Of a stretch of DNA of 64,000 nucleotides, positions 53,103 through 64,000 are shown one piece after another. Source of the stretch: Bradyrhizobium sp. WBOS07 (GTDB lineage Bacteria > Pseudomonadota > Alphaproteobacteria > Rhizobiales > Xanthobacteraceae). The position numbers and the translations under genes are program-made. Location of the stretch: contig NZ_CP029008.1 in the NCBI RefSeq assembly GCF_024585165.1, positions 4,917,501 to 4,981,500 on the forward strand, read 5' to 3'. A model generated the notes under the pieces. It did no database searches. It was not told the origin of the DNA and saw nothing but the letters and a program-made list of their open reading frames with translations. Positions within the stretch are counted from its first letter, which is position 1. Every line of letters starts with the position of its first letter.

Positions 53103-53969
53103 CTATCTGATCCCCTCGGCCAAACGAGCAACTTTCCCTCCTGATTTCAGCTTTTTGCTGACGTCTTTTTTTGAATGCGGCATCAGACCCCCGAGTGCCG
53201 CTTCGATGTTCCTTACCATCGCCAAGAGACGCGGTCCAATGTCGTTGATCAAACGCTCTTCCGTGAAGCGGAATGCGGGCGCGCCGCAATTGAATGCGTA
53301 AGGTCCGGTTCCGTCGTTGAGCTTGAGCGCGACGCCGGCGGCGCCGATGTCGTCGTGCCAGTCGCCGACCGAAATCGCAAAACCGTATTTCGCGACGGTT
53401 TCGCCGGAACGTTCCAACCCATCGCGCATCTTCGGCCAGCGGCTGCCGTAATGCTCGCGCAACAGGCGCGACAACTCCGCGCGATCGGCGTCGTCGAGCG
53501 CCCAGAAATAGGCGCGGCCCATCGCACTGGTTGCGATCGGCACGCGGGCGCCGACGTCAAGTTGAACGCCGACCGTCTCGCTGCCGCGGCTTTGCCCGAA
53601 ATAGATCATGCTGTGACGGTCGCGGCCGCCGACCGCGACGGCGCCGCCGGTCGCGCGCATCACCTCCTCGCGGAACGGTTCGGACAAATGCCGAACGCCG
53701 AGATTGGCAAGCGCGGCGTAACCGAGCGACATCGCGGCAGGGGTGAGCTGGTACTTCTCGAAGCGGGGAACCGGCGCGAGATAACCCAGCTTGGTCAGCG
53801 TATAAGTCAGCCGCGACACCGTCGGCTTCGGCAGATTGGTGCGCGCCGCAATCTCCTGATTGCCCAGAAGGCCGTCATTGGGGTGGAATGCTCGCAATAC
53901 GTCCAGTCCGCGGGAAAGCGCGACGACGAAATTCCGATCGGTCGCTGTCTTCTTTCCTGTACGCTTCAT
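53103..53969 (-). CDS. IclR-family transcriptional regulator
   Basis: 288 aa from ATG 53969 (MKRTGKKTATDRNFVVALSR). N-terminal winged helix (GLLGNQEIAARTNLPKPTVSRL) and a C-terminal effector domain (GARVPIATSAMGRAYFWALD, YGFAISVGDWHDDIGAAGVA). IclR regulators commonly sit between the genes they control. Here it lies between livGFHM and the divergent pim operon (start 54101; about 130 bp apart), so it probably controls both in response to an acid or acyl-CoA. Confidence 0.92.
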   Translation of the reverse strand: MKRTGKKTATDRNFVVALSRGLDVLRAFHPNDGLLGNQEIAARTNLPKPTVSRLTYTLTKLGYLAPVPRFEKYQLTPAAMSLGYAALANLGVRHLSEPFREEVMRATGGAVAVGGRDRHSMIYFGQSRGSETVGVQLDVGARVPIATSAMGRAYFWALDDADRAELSRLLREHYGSRWPKMRDGLERSGETVAKYGFAISVGDWHDDIGAAGVALKLNDGTGPYAFNCGAPAFRFTEERLINDIGPRLLAMVRNIEAALGGLMPHSKKDVSKKLKSGGKVARLAEGIR

Positions 53970-54100
53970 CCCTGATCTGCTTCTTGCGCGGAGTCGTTGA
54001 CAAGCCACGTGCTTCAAAATAACCCTGCCGTCAAGATGCGGAATTAAATTCCGCACCGCGAAATCGAACAAAAGTTAATCCCCACCAAGGAGGGAACACC

Positions 54101-56197
<2,097 letters not shown>

Positions 56198-56215
56198 TGG
56201 GGGCTCGCACTCGGC

Positions 56216-56320
56216 GTCATTCCGGGATGGCCCGCAGGGCCAGGCCCGGAATCCATTTCGCCTTTGAGTGCGCTGCCCGATGGATTCCGGGTTCGATGCT
56301 TCGCATCGCCCCGGAATGAC
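56216..56320. repeat. REP-like palindrome, family A, between pimF and pimA
   Basis: GTCATTCCGGGATGG, CCCGGAATCCAT, then GATGGATTCCGGG and CCCCGGAATGAC. Its right edge lies 11 bp before the pimA start, so it will sit in the operon mRNA and may affect pimA translation or message stability. Confidence 0.82.
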
Positions 56321-56331
56321 GACCGAGTGTG

Positions 56332-58023
56332 ATGCAGACAATGACCCATCCCGGCGAACAGTTTTACCCTGAGGGCGTGCATTGGGACGATCCCATCGTC
56401 CAGGGCACGTTGCCCGACCTGCTGTCGAAGGCCGCCGCCGATTACGGTCCGCGCACCGCGCTGGAATTCCGCGATCGCGCCATCACCTATACCGAGCTCG
56501 CTGCGTTGGCCGAGCGCGCCGCCGCGGCGTTTCTGCGCGCCGGCTGCGGTAAGGGCACGTCGATTGCGCTGTTCCTCGGCAATTCGCCCGACCATCCCGT
56601 TAATTTCTTCGGCGCGCTGAAGGCGGGCGCTCGTGTCGCGCACCTCTCGCCGCTCGATGGCGAGATCGCGCTGACGCACAAGGTGTCGGATTCCGGCGCG
56701 CGTCTGCTCGTCACCTCGAACCTCCAGGCCTTGTTGCCGACCGCGCTCAAATTCCTGGACAAGGGACTGATCGACCGCCTCGTCGTCTGCGAGGACGACA
56801 CCTGGGGCAAGGTCGGCACGCCGCAGGCGGCGATCCCCGACGATCCCCGCATCGTTACCTTCAAGGCCTTCGTCGCGGGCGCCACTGCGCCGGCGCAATG
56901 GCCGGTCGTGACGGCCGATGACGTCGCGCTGCTGCAATATACCGGCGGCACCACCGGCCTGCCCAAGGGCGCCATGCTGACCCACGGCAACCTCACCTCC
57001 GCGGTGTCGATCTACGATGTCTGGGGCAAGCCGGGACGCGCCACGCGCGGCGACGTGATCGAGCGTGTGATCTGCGTGCTGCCGCTGTTCCATATCTACG
57101 CGCTCACCGTGGTGCTGTTGTCCTCGCTCAGCCGCGGCAACCTGATCTCACTGCATCAGCGCTTCGACGTCGAAGCCGTGATGCGCGACATCGAGGTCAA
57201 GCGCGCGACCTACTTTCCGGGCGTGCCGACGATGTGGATCGCGATCGCGGCGCTTCCCGACCTCGACAAGCGCGACTTCTCCTCGCTCGTCACCATCGGC
57301 TCCGGCGGCGCGCCGCTGCCGGTAGAGATCGCGAGCTTCTTCGAGCGCAAGGTCGGCAAGAAGCTGAAGAGCGGCTGGGGCATGACCGAGACCTGCTCGC
57401 CCGGCACCGGCCATCCGCCCACGGGGCCGGAGAAGCCCGGCTCGATCGGCCTGATGCTGCCCGGCATCGAGCTCGACGTCGTCGCGCTGGACGATCCTAG
57501 GCGCGTGCTTCCGCCCGGCGAGGTCGGCGAGATCCGCATCAAGGGCCCGAACGTCACCAAGGGCTATTGGAATAGGCCGGACGGATCCACCGACGCCTTC
57601 GTCGACGGCCGCTTCCTCACCGGCGACATCGGCTATGTCGACGCCGACGGCTATTTCTTCCTGGTCGACCGCAAGAAGGACATGATCATCTCCGGCGGCT
57701 TCAACGTCTATCCGCAGATGATCGAGCAGGCGATCTACACCGTTCCAGGCGTGCACGAGGTGATCGTGCTCGGCATTCCCGACCCCTATCGGGGCGAAGC
57801 GGCCAAGGCCTTCATCAAGCTGAAGCCGGGCGCAAAGCCGTTCTCGCTCGACGAGCTGCGCACCCAGCTGGCGGGCAAGCTCGGCAAGCACGAAGTGCCG
57901 GCCGCGGTCGAGTTCGTCGACGATCTGCCGCGCACGCCGGTCGGAAAATTGTCGCGCCACGAATTGCGCCAGCAGCAGAAACCGTCACAATCCGTTCAAC
58001 AAGCATCAGGAGGTCGTTCTTGA
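56332..58023 (+). CDS. pimA: Acyl/dicarboxylate-CoA ligase (AMP-forming)
   Basis: 563 aa. Activates a carboxylic acid as its CoA thioester via an adenylate; PimA-type enzymes use dicarboxylic and medium-chain fatty acids. P-loop [18 protein letters not shown] (about residue 204), A5 motif [32 protein letters not shown] (about 428) and the catalytic lysine in [16 protein letters not shown] 56332 is chosen; ATG 56341 would shorten it by three residues. Overlaps pimB by four bases (TTGA). Confidence 0.9.
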   Translation: MQTMTHPGEQFYPEGVHWDDPIVQGTLPDLLSKAAADYGPRTALEFRDRAITYTELAALAERAAAAFLRAGCGKGTSIALFLGNSPDHPVNFFGALKAGARVAHLSPLDGEIALTHKVSDSGARLLVTSNLQALLPTALKFLDKGLIDRLVVCEDDTWGKVGTPQAAIPDDPRIVTFKAFVAGATAPAQWPVVTADDVALLQYTGGTTGLPKGAMLTHGNLTSAVSIYDVWGKPGRATRGDVIERVICVLPLFHIYALTVVLLSSLSRGNLISLHQRFDVEAVMRDIEVKRATYFPGVPTMWIAIAALPDLDKRDFSSLVTIGSGGAPLPVEIASFFERKVGKKLKSGWGMTETCSPGTGHPPTGPEKPGSIGLMLPGIELDVVALDDPRRVLPPGEVGEIRIKGPNVTKGYWNRPDGSTDAFVDGRFLTGDIGYVDADGYFFLVDRKKDMIISGGFNVYPQMIEQAIYTVPGVHEVIVLGIPDPYRGEAAKAFIKLKPGAKPFSLDELRTQLAGKLGKHEVPAAVEFVDDLPRTPVGKLSRHELRQQQKPSQSVQQASGGRS

Positions 58024-59207
58024 CCGACGCCGTCATCGTTTCCACCGCCCGCACCCCGATCGGCAAGGCCTATCGCGGCGCGCTCAACGCCACCGAGGGC
58101 GCCACCCTGCTCGGCCACGCCATTGGCGAAGCCGTCGCGCGCGCCAAGGTCGATCCCAAGGAGATCGAGGACGTCGTGATGGGCGCCGCGCTGCAGCAGG
58201 GCGCGACCGGCGGCAACATCGCGCGCAAGGCGCTGCTGCGCGCCGGCCTTCCCGTCACCGTCGCAGGCACCACCATAGACCGGCAATGCGCCTCGGGCCT
58301 GCAGGCGATCGCGCTCGCCGCGCGCTCGGTGATCTACGACGGCGTCGAGATCGCGGTCGGCGGCGGCGGCGAGTCGATCAGCTTGGTGCAGAACGACAAG
58401 ATGAACGGCTTCCACGCCCAGGATCCGGCGCTGCTCAAGATCAAGGGCGAGGTCTACATGCCCATGATCGACACGGCGGAGGTCGTCGCCAAGCGCTACG
58501 GCATCTCGCGCGAGAAGCAGGACGAGTATTCGCTGGAGAGCCAGCGCCGCACCGCGGCGGCCCAGCAGGGCGGCAAGTTCAAGGAGGAGATCGCGCCGAT
58601 CACGACGCAGATGGCGGTCACCGACAAGGCGACCGGCGCGGTCACGATGAAGGACGTCACGCTGTCGCAGGACGAAGGCCCGCGTCCGGAGACCACGATC
58701 GAAGGCCTCGCCGGCCTCAAGCCCGTGCGCGGCGACGGCTTCAGCATCACCGCCGGCAACGCCAGCCAGCTCTCCGACGGCGCCAGCGCCTGCGTGATCA
58801 TGACCGACAAGGAAGCATCCAAGCGCGGCCTCAAGCCGCTCGGCATCTTCCGCGGCTTCGTCTCGGCCGGCTGCGAGCCGGACGAGATGGGCATCGGCCC
58901 GGTCTTCGCGGTGCCGCGGCTGCTCAAGCGCCACGGCCTCACCGTCGACGACATCGGCCTGTGGGAACTCAACGAGGCCTTCGCGGTGCAGGTGCTGTAT
59001 TGCCGCGACAAGCTCGGCATCGACCCCGATAAGATCAACGTCGACGGCGGCGCGATCGCGGTCGGCCATCCCTACGGCATGTCGGGCGCGCGCCTGACCG
59101 GCCACGCCCTGATCGAAGGCCGTCGCCGCAAGGCCAAATACGCGGTCGTCACCATGTGCGTCGGCGGCGGCATGGGCGCGGCGGGTCTGTTCGAGGTGCT
59201 GCAGTAA
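58020..59207 (+). CDS. pimB: Acetyl-CoA acyltransferase (thiolase)
   Basis: 395 aa from TTG 58020, with AGGAGG six bases upstream. Cleaves 3-ketoacyl-CoA. Nucleophile in [12 protein letters not shown] (Cys near 90), [14 protein letters not shown] (catalytic His) and [13 protein letters not shown] (second Cys). Closely similar to the partial thiolase at 1-556. Confidence 0.94.
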   Translation: MTDAVIVSTARTPIGKAYRGALNATEGATLLGHAIGEAVARAKVDPKEIEDVVMGAALQQGATGGNIARKALLRAGLPVTVAGTTIDRQCASGLQAIALAARSVIYDGVEIAVGGGGESISLVQNDKMNGFHAQDPALLKIKGEVYMPMIDTAEVVAKRYGISREKQDEYSLESQRRTAAAQQGGKFKEEIAPITTQMAVTDKATGAVTMKDVTLSQDEGPRPETTIEGLAGLKPVRGDGFSITAGNASQLSDGASACVIMTDKEASKRGLKPLGIFRGFVSAGCEPDEMGIGPVFAVPRLLKRHGLTVDDIGLWELNEAFAVQVLYCRDKLGIDPDKINVDGGAIAVGHPYGMSGARLTGHALIEGRRRKAKYAVVTMCVGGGMGAAGLFEVLQ

Positions 59208-59215
59208 ATGTTTCT

Positions 59216-59336
59216 GTCATTCCGGGGCGCCGCGAAGCGGCGAGCTACGATGCGCAATTGCGCATCTGAGAATCCATAGCCACCAGTCGGGGATATGGAT
59301 TCCGGGCCGGCGCCTTACGGCGCATCCCGGAATGAC
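59216..59336. repeat. REP-like palindrome, family A, between pimB and pimC
   Basis: GTCATTCCGGGGCGCC, GAATCCATA, then TATGGATTCCGGG and CCCGGAATGAC; an inner TGCGCAATTGCGCA hairpin is added. Starts 9 bp after the pimB stop. Confidence 0.82.
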
Positions 59337-59377
59337 GGCGGGTTGAATAGGAAAAAAGTCGCTCACAGGAGGATCCG

Positions 59378-60568
59378 ATGGATCTCGCATTCACGAAAGA
59401 AGAGCAGGCGTTTCGCGAGGAAGTACGGCAGTTCTTCCGCGACAACGTGCCGCCGGATACGCGGCGCAAGATGGTCGAGGGCCGTCATCTCTCCAAGGAC
59501 GAGATGGTAACTTGGTGGCGCATCCTCAACAAGAAGGGCTGGGGCGTCAGCCACTGGCCCAAGCAATATGGCGGCACCGGCTGGACCGCCGTGCAGCATT
59601 ACATCTTCAACGAGGAGCTTCAGGCCCATCCGGCGCCGCAGCCGCTCGCCTTCGGCGTCAGCATGGTCGGCCCGGTCATCTACACCTTCGGCAACGAGGA
59701 GCAGAAGCAGAAATACCTGCCGCGCATCGCCAATGTCGACGATTGGTGGTGCCAGGGCTTCTCCGAGCCCGGCTCCGGCTCGGACCTTGCCTCGCTCAAG
59801 ACCAAGGCCGAGCGCCGTGGCGACAAGTGGATCATCAACGGCCAGAAGACCTGGACCACGCTGGCCCAGCACGCCGACATGATCTTCTGCCTCTGCCGCA
59901 CCGACAACAATGCCAAGAAGCAGATGGGCATCTCCTTCATCGTGTTCTCGATGAAGTCCAAGGGCGTCACCGTGCGCCCGATCCAGACCATCGACGGCGG
60001 CCATGAAGTCAACGAAGTCTTCTTTGACGACGTCGCGGTGCCGGTCGAGAATTTGATCGGCGAGGAGAACAAGGGCTGGGATTACGCCAAATTCCTGCTC
60101 GGCAACGAGCGCACCGGCATCGCCCGTGTCGGCGTCTCCAAGGAGCGGCTCCGCCGCATCCGCGATCTCGCCGGCAAGGTCGAATCCGGCGGCAAGCCGA
60201 TCATCCAGGACGCCGCGTTCCGCGAGAAGCTCGCGGCCTGCGAGATCGAGCTGAAGGCGCTCGAACTGACGCAGCTGCGCGTCGTCGCCGACGAGGGCAA
60301 GCACGGCAAGGGCAAGCCCAATCCGGCGTCCTCGGTGCTGAAGATCAAGGGCTCCGAGATCCAGCAGACCACCACCGAGCTGCTGATGGAAGTGATCGGC
60401 CCGTTCGCCGCGCCCTACGACGTGCACGGCGACGACGGCTCGAACGAAGCCATGGACTGGACCGCCCAGATCGCGCCGAGCTACTTCAACAACCGCAAGG
60501 TTTCGATCTACGGCGGCTCCAACGAAATCCAGCGCAACATCATCGCCAAGGCGGTGCTGGGGCTGTGA
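59378..60568 (+). CDS. pimC: Acyl-CoA dehydrogenase, large-type subunit
   Basis: 396 aa. FAD enzyme for the first oxidation of the acyl-CoA. MDLAFTKEEQAFREEVRQFF at the N-terminus, FSEPGSGSDLASLKTKAERR and INGQKTWTTLAQHADM (FAD- and substrate-binding), YGGSNEIQRNIIAKAVLGL at the C-terminus. AGGAGG upstream of ATG 59378. Pairs with the following gene; such acyl-CoA dehydrogenases act as two-subunit complexes. Confidence 0.92.
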   Translation: MDLAFTKEEQAFREEVRQFFRDNVPPDTRRKMVEGRHLSKDEMVTWWRILNKKGWGVSHWPKQYGGTGWTAVQHYIFNEELQAHPAPQPLAFGVSMVGPVIYTFGNEEQKQKYLPRIANVDDWWCQGFSEPGSGSDLASLKTKAERRGDKWIINGQKTWTTLAQHADMIFCLCRTDNNAKKQMGISFIVFSMKSKGVTVRPIQTIDGGHEVNEVFFDDVAVPVENLIGEENKGWDYAKFLLGNERTGIARVGVSKERLRRIRDLAGKVESGGKPIIQDAAFREKLAACEIELKALELTQLRVVADEGKHGKGKPNPASSVLKIKGSEIQQTTTELLMEVIGPFAAPYDVHGDDGSNEAMDWTAQIAPSYFNNRKVSIYGGSNEIQRNIIAKAVLGL

Positions 60569-60612
60569 TCCCGCTTCCTCTCCGCGGAGGCGGGGAGGGC
60601 AATGTTTCCACC

Positions 60613-60717
60613 GTCATTCCGGGGCGCGACGAAGTCGCGAGCCCGGAATCCATCGGGCCGCATACGCTGAGGCGAAATGGATTCCGGGCCTGGCCCTTCG
60701 GGCCATCCCGGAATGAC
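60613..60717. repeat. REP-like palindrome, family A, between pimC and pimD
   Basis: GTCATTCCGGGGCGCGACG, CCCGGAATCCAT, then ATGGATTCCGGGCC and CCCGGAATGAC. It fills most of the 183-bp gap. Confidence 0.82.
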
Positions 60718-60751
60718 GAAGCGATAATTCCGGGTACGAGGAACCTAAGAA

Positions 60752-61894
60752 ATGGATTTTGATCTGAACGAGGAGCAGCGGCTTCTCAAGGAAAGCATCG
60801 ACGGCCTCTTGACCGACTCCTACGATTTCGAGCAGCGCAAGAAATACATGGCGGAGAAGGGCGGCTGGAGCAAGACGGTGTGGCTCAAGCTCGCCGAGCA
60901 GGGCCTGCTCGGTCTGCCCTTCAGCGAGGCCGAAGGCGGCTTCGGCGGCGGCGGCGTCGAGACCATGATCGTGATGGAAGCGCTCGGCAAGGCGCTGGTG
61001 CTCGAGCCCTATCTGGCGACCGTGGTGATCGGCGGCGGCTTCCTGCGCCATGCCGGCACCGATGCGCAGAAGGCCGCGCACGTGCCTTCGATCATCGACG
61101 GCAGCAAGACGCTCGCCTTCGCCCAGCTCGAGAAGAACTCGCGCTACGATCTGTTCGACGTCACCACGACCGCGAAGAAGAAGGGCGACAATTGGGTGAT
61201 CGACGGCGAGAAGTTCGTCGTGCTCAACGGCGAGAACGCCGATACGCTCATCGTCACCGCGCGCACCAAGGGGGAGCGCCGCGACAGGTCCGGCATCGGC
61301 GTGTTCCTGGTGCCGGCGAATGCCAAGGGCGTCGCCAGGAAGGGCTATCCGACCCAGGACGGCCTGCACGCCGCCGACATCACCTTCACCGGTGTCGAGG
61401 TCGGCGCCGATGCCGTGCTCGGCAATCCCGAGGATTCGCTCGCGCTGATCGAGCGCGTGGTGGACGAGGCCCGCGTCGCGCTCTGCGCCGAGGCGGTCGG
61501 GCTGATGGACGAATCGCTCAAGACCACGGTCGAGTACATCAAGACGCGCAAGCAATTCGGCGTCGCGATCGGCTCGTTCCAGTCGCTGCAGCACCGCGCC
61601 TCCGACATGTTCGTCGCCGCCGAGCAGGCGCGCTCGATGTCGATGTTCGCCACCATGGCGAACGATTTCGAGAACGCCAAGGAGCGCAGCAACGCGATCG
61701 CGGCGGCCAAGGTGCAGATCGGCAAGTCGGCCAAATTCGTCGGCCAGCAATCGATCCAGCTCCACGGCGGCATCGGCATGACCATGGAGGCGAAGATCGG
61801 CCACTACTTCAAGCGCCTCACCATGATCGAGAACACCTTCGGCGACACCGACTACCACCAGCGCCGCGTCGCCGACGCGGGCGGGTTGGTCTGA
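60752..61894 (+). CDS. pimD: Acyl-CoA dehydrogenase, small-type subunit
   Basis: 380 aa. MDFDLNEEQRLLKESIDGLL at the N-terminus, GLLGLPFSEAEGGFGGGGVE, KTTVEYIKTRKQFGVAIGSF and SIQLHGGIGMTMEAKIGHYFKR. The usual active-site glutamate region is not obvious, as in partner subunits of heteromeric dehydrogenases. Second half of the pimCD pair. Confidence 0.9.
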   Translation: MDFDLNEEQRLLKESIDGLLTDSYDFEQRKKYMAEKGGWSKTVWLKLAEQGLLGLPFSEAEGGFGGGGVETMIVMEALGKALVLEPYLATVVIGGGFLRHAGTDAQKAAHVPSIIDGSKTLAFAQLEKNSRYDLFDVTTTAKKKGDNWVIDGEKFVVLNGENADTLIVTARTKGERRDRSGIGVFLVPANAKGVARKGYPTQDGLHAADITFTGVEVGADAVLGNPEDSLALIERVVDEARVALCAEAVGLMDESLKTTVEYIKTRKQFGVAIGSFQSLQHRASDMFVAAEQARSMSMFATMANDFENAKERSNAIAAAKVQIGKSAKFVGQQSIQLHGGIGMTMEAKIGHYFKRLTMIENTFGDTDYHQRRVADAGGLV

Positions 61895-61918
61895 CTTGAT
61901 CTGAACCACGGCGCGACT

Positions 61919-62017
61919 GTCATCCCCCGCGAAGGCGGGGGATCCAGTACGCCGCGGCTGCTCGGTTCCAGTCGCGCCGTCTCTGGAATACTGGATCGCC
62001 CGCTTCGCGGGCGATGA
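61919..62017. repeat. REP-like palindrome, family B, between pimD and the SDR gene
   Basis: GTCATCCCCCGCGAAGG, GATCCAGTACGCCGC, then TACTGGATCGCCCGC and CTTCGCGGGCGATGAC. Sister copy of the element at 13767. Confidence 0.82.
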
Positions 62018-62032
62018 CACCGAACAAGCGGA

Positions 62033-62824
62033 ATGAGCGAGGCAACAACAATGAAAAACACCCCGTTCGATCTCACCGGCAAGGTCGCGGTCGTCACCGG
62101 CTCCAGCCGCGGCATCGGCCGCTCCTCCGCCGAGCTGCTGGCCAGGCTCGGTGCCAAGGTGGTCGTCTCCTCGCGCAAGGCCGAGGCCTGCAAGGAGGTC
62201 GCCGACGGCATCATTGCGGCCGGCGGCGACGCCATCGTCATTCCCTGCAACATCGCGCGCAAGGCCGAGGTCGAGGCGCTGATCTCCGGCGCCACCAAGC
62301 ATTACGGCAAGATCGACGTCCTGGTCTGCAACGCCGCGGTGAATCCGTATTACGGCCCGCTGCTCGACATCACGGACGAGGCCTTCGACAAGATCATGGG
62401 TTCGAACGTCAAGAGCAACATCTGGCTCTCCGCGCTCGCGATCCCTGAGATGGCCGAGCGCGGCAACGGCTCGGTGATCATCATCTCCTCGATCGGCGGC
62501 CTGCGCGGCTCCACCGTGATCGGCGCCTACGGCATCTCCAAGGCCGCCGATTTCGCGCTGTGCCGCTCGCTCGCCGGCGAATGGGGCCCGAAAGGCGTCC
62601 GCGTCAACTGCATCGCGCCCGGCCTCGTCAAGACCGACTTCGCCCGCGCGCTGTGGGAAGACGAAGCCAACCTCAAGCGCCGCACCGCCACCACGCCGCT
62701 GCGCCGCATCGGCGAGCCCGACGAGATCGCCGGCGCCGTCGCCTACCTCGCCTCCGATGCATCGAGCTTCATGACCGGCCAGACCATCGTCATCGACGGC
62801 GGCGTGACCACGGCCGCGGTGTAG
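62033..62824 (+). CDS. Short-chain dehydrogenase/reductase (SDR)
   Basis: 263 aa. NAD(P)-binding GSSRGIGRSSAELL (about residue 22), NAAVNPYYGP, catalytic Ser-Tyr-Lys in IIISSIGGLRG and YGISKAADFALCRS, C-terminal FMTGQTIVIDGGV. ATG 62051 is an alternative start. Occupies the place where pimE (an enoyl-CoA hydratase) stands in Rhodopseudomonas. It may reduce or oxidise a hydroxyacyl intermediate. Confidence 0.9.
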   Translation: MSEATTMKNTPFDLTGKVAVVTGSSRGIGRSSAELLARLGAKVVVSSRKAEACKEVADGIIAAGGDAIVIPCNIARKAEVEALISGATKHYGKIDVLVCNAAVNPYYGPLLDITDEAFDKIMGSNVKSNIWLSALAIPEMAERGNGSVIIISSIGGLRGSTVIGAYGISKAADFALCRSLAGEWGPKGVRVNCIAPGLVKTDFARALWEDEANLKRRTATTPLRRIGEPDEIAGAVAYLASDASSFMTGQTIVIDGGVTTAAV

Positions 62825-62864
62825 GTCTTGCACCACGAGAGATTGCATCGACGCTACGCTTCCC

Positions 62865-62935
62865 TTACCCTCCCCTGGAGGGGGAGGGTCGTTTCGCGTT
62901 GCGCGGAGCGCAGCGCGAAGCGGGGTGGGGTGAAG
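62865..62935. repeat. Palindromic repeat, family G, left of the DUF559 gene
   Basis: CCCTCCCCTGGAGGGGGAGGG (perfect hairpin) followed by GTTTCGCGTTGCGCGG...CGCGAAGC and GGGGTGGGGTGA. Ends 9 bp before the DUF559 start; a full copy follows the gene. Confidence 0.75.
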
Positions 62936-62943
62936 CCACAGCA

Positions 62944-63351
62944 ATGGTCTCAACGTCAATCCGACGCGCCGCCGCAAGGAAGCTGAGAGCGAATACGACG
63001 CCTCACGAGCGCATCCTGTGGCGTGCCCTCAAGGAGCTCCCGCTCGAAGGCTCGCACTTCCGCCGGCAGGCGCCGATCGGTCCCTATGTCGTCGACTTCT
63101 TCTGCCCCGCCAAACGCCTCATCATCGAGCTCGACGGTGGCCACCACAACGAGGACGACACGGCCAAACGTGATCTCGAACGCCAGCGCTGGCTCGAAAA
63201 CGAAGGCTATCGCGTTGTCCGGTTCTGGAACTCGGAGATCATGGCCGACCTGACCGCGGTGCTCGAACGCATCTATGTGGAGCTCTTCGGCTCGCGTGAA
63301 GCGGAAGCCAAGCACCTTCAGCATCGGCGGAATCGAAAACCGTCAGCCTGA
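62944..63351 (+). CDS. DUF559 / Vsr-like endonuclease-fold protein
   Basis: 135 aa. Motifs of the DUF559 (PDDEXK/Vsr-like) fold: RANTTPHERILWRALKEL, FRRQAPIGPYVVDFFCPAKR, LIIELDGGHHNEDDTAKRDL (acidic catalytic residues), YRVVRFWNSEIM and a basic tail RRNRKPSA. Its biochemical role is not established. ATG 62944 follows a palindrome directly, and a second palindrome follows the stop by about 18 bp, so the gene is bracketed by REP-like repeats. Confidence 0.85.
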   Translation: MVSTSIRRAAARKLRANTTPHERILWRALKELPLEGSHFRRQAPIGPYVVDFFCPAKRLIIELDGGHHNEDDTAKRDLERQRWLENEGYRVVRFWNSEIMADLTAVLERIYVELFGSREAEAKHLQHRRNRKPSA

Positions 63352-63368
63352 ATCGAGCAGCGCTCTTT

Positions 63369-63534
63369 CTTACTCTCCCCTGGAGGGGGAGGGTCGATCG
63401 CGCGTAGCGCGAGCGGGGTGGGGTGATCTCTCCACACGGGCACTGTTCGCTGTCGAGAGACCTTCACCCCACCCCGTCTCACATTTCGCTACCGCTCCAT
63501 GTGAGCCGACCCTCCCCCTCCAGGGGAGGGTAAG
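63369..63534. repeat. Palindromic repeat, family G, right of the DUF559 gene
   Basis: CTCTCCCCTGGAGGGGGAGGG and GCGAGCGGGGTGGGGTGA at the left; TTCACCCCACCCCGTCT and CCCTCCCCCTCCAGGGGAGGG at the right. A complete inverted pair, while the left flank of the gene has only one half. Confidence 0.78.
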
Positions 63535-63632
63535 AAGACGCCTGCCGCGGACGCCTTGACCTCTTGCCGGCAATCCCGTTTTCTCTGCCTCAATCAACGC
63601 ACCCCCCGGGGACAACGCCAGGATCCGCCGCC

Positions 63633-64000
63633 ATGTCTTTCGTCCTCGCCATCGACCAGGGCACCACCTCATCGCGCGCGATCGTGTTTCGCGGCGATAT
63701 TTCCATTGCCGCCAAGGCGCAGCAGGAGTTTCCGCAGCATTTTCCGGCCTCCGGCTGGGTCGAGCACGAGCCGGAGGATATCTGGACCTCGACCGTGATG
63801 GTGTGCCGCGAGGCGATCGCGCAGGCCGGCATCGGCGCAAAGGACATCGCCGCGATCGGTATCACCAACCAGCGCGAGACCACGGTGGTGTGGGACCGCG
63901 CGACGGGGCAGGCCGTGCACCGCGCCATCGTCTGGCAGGACCGCCGCACCGCCGACATCTGCGCGAAACTCAAGGCCGATGGCCGCGAGCCGGTGATCTC
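63633..64000 (+). CDS. glpK: Glycerol kinase (5' part)
   Basis: First 122 or so residues, cut off by the window end. [19 protein letters not shown] is the phosphate-1 loop of FGGY kinases, and [23 protein letters not shown] and [12 protein letters not shown] are typical of GlpK. It phosphorylates glycerol to glycerol 3-phosphate. Preceded by the palindrome at 63369-63534. Confidence 0.95.
   Translation, partial: MSFVLAIDQGTTSSRAIVFRGDISIAAKAQQEFPQHFPASGWVEHEPEDIWTSTVMVCREAIAQAGIGAKDIAAIGITNQRETTVVWDRATGQAVHRAIVWQDRRTADICAKLKADGREPVI

Overview
The window is about 64 kb of GC-rich chromosome from a Bradyrhizobium-like alphaproteobacterium (Bradyrhizobium/Rhodopseudomonas group). The evidence is codon use, a pimFABCD-type dicarboxylate operon, several branched-chain-amino-acid-type (Liv/HAAT) ABC transporters, a tRNA-His that lacks the usual extra 5' G, and numerous short palindromic REP-like repeats. 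It is mostly ordinary chromosomal sequence with accessory features between operons. There is no rRNA, no CRISPR array and no intact insertion sequence.

Layout. 1-6.8 kb: 3' end of a thiolase gene, a divergent LysR/SnoaL-like pair, a 1158-aa PAS sensor histidine kinase and a phasin. 7.1-9.4 kb: tRNA-His, a Xre-RES toxin-antitoxin pair, a SnoaL-like gene and a 24-aa membrane peptide gene. 9.4-13.5 kb: a CoA-transferase / CitE-like lyase / AEC transporter operon, with a tenA gene lying between the AEC gene and a second degraded copy of its 3' end. 14-17.2 kb: an exported Cys-containing protein, an orphan ParA, two look-alike 48-aa membrane proteins and a DapA-family aldolase. 17.6-31 kb: housekeeping genes (trxB-lysR, lrp, greA, carB, methyltransferase, dps, cupin, carA, hydrolase, yqeY) plus a tRNA-like sequence. 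30.2-30.6 kb: a 260-bp MITE-like element with perfect 57-bp ends, nested in another palindrome.

30.6-34.2 kb is a first liv transporter operon whose permease LivM and ATPase LivG are fused; a divergent MarR regulator and a clean inverted repeat face it. 35.1-42.5 kb is a six-gene hydrogenase-4-like membrane complex (hyfBCEF plus NuoCD- and NuoB-like subunits) behind a small XRE regulator. The large subunit lacks the Ni-Fe cysteine motifs, so this is probably an Ehr (energy-converting hydrogenase related) complex rather than a hydrogenase.

42.6-62.8 kb reads as one functional neighbourhood for acyl or dicarboxylic acid use: a glycerate kinase, four tandem paralogous solute-binding proteins, livMHFG, an IclR regulator, and then divergently pimF-pimA-pimB-pimC-pimD-SDR for CoA activation and beta-oxidation. 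A REP-like palindrome sits in four successive gaps of the pim operon. The window ends with a DUF559 nuclease-like gene bracketed by palindromes and the 5' part of glpK.
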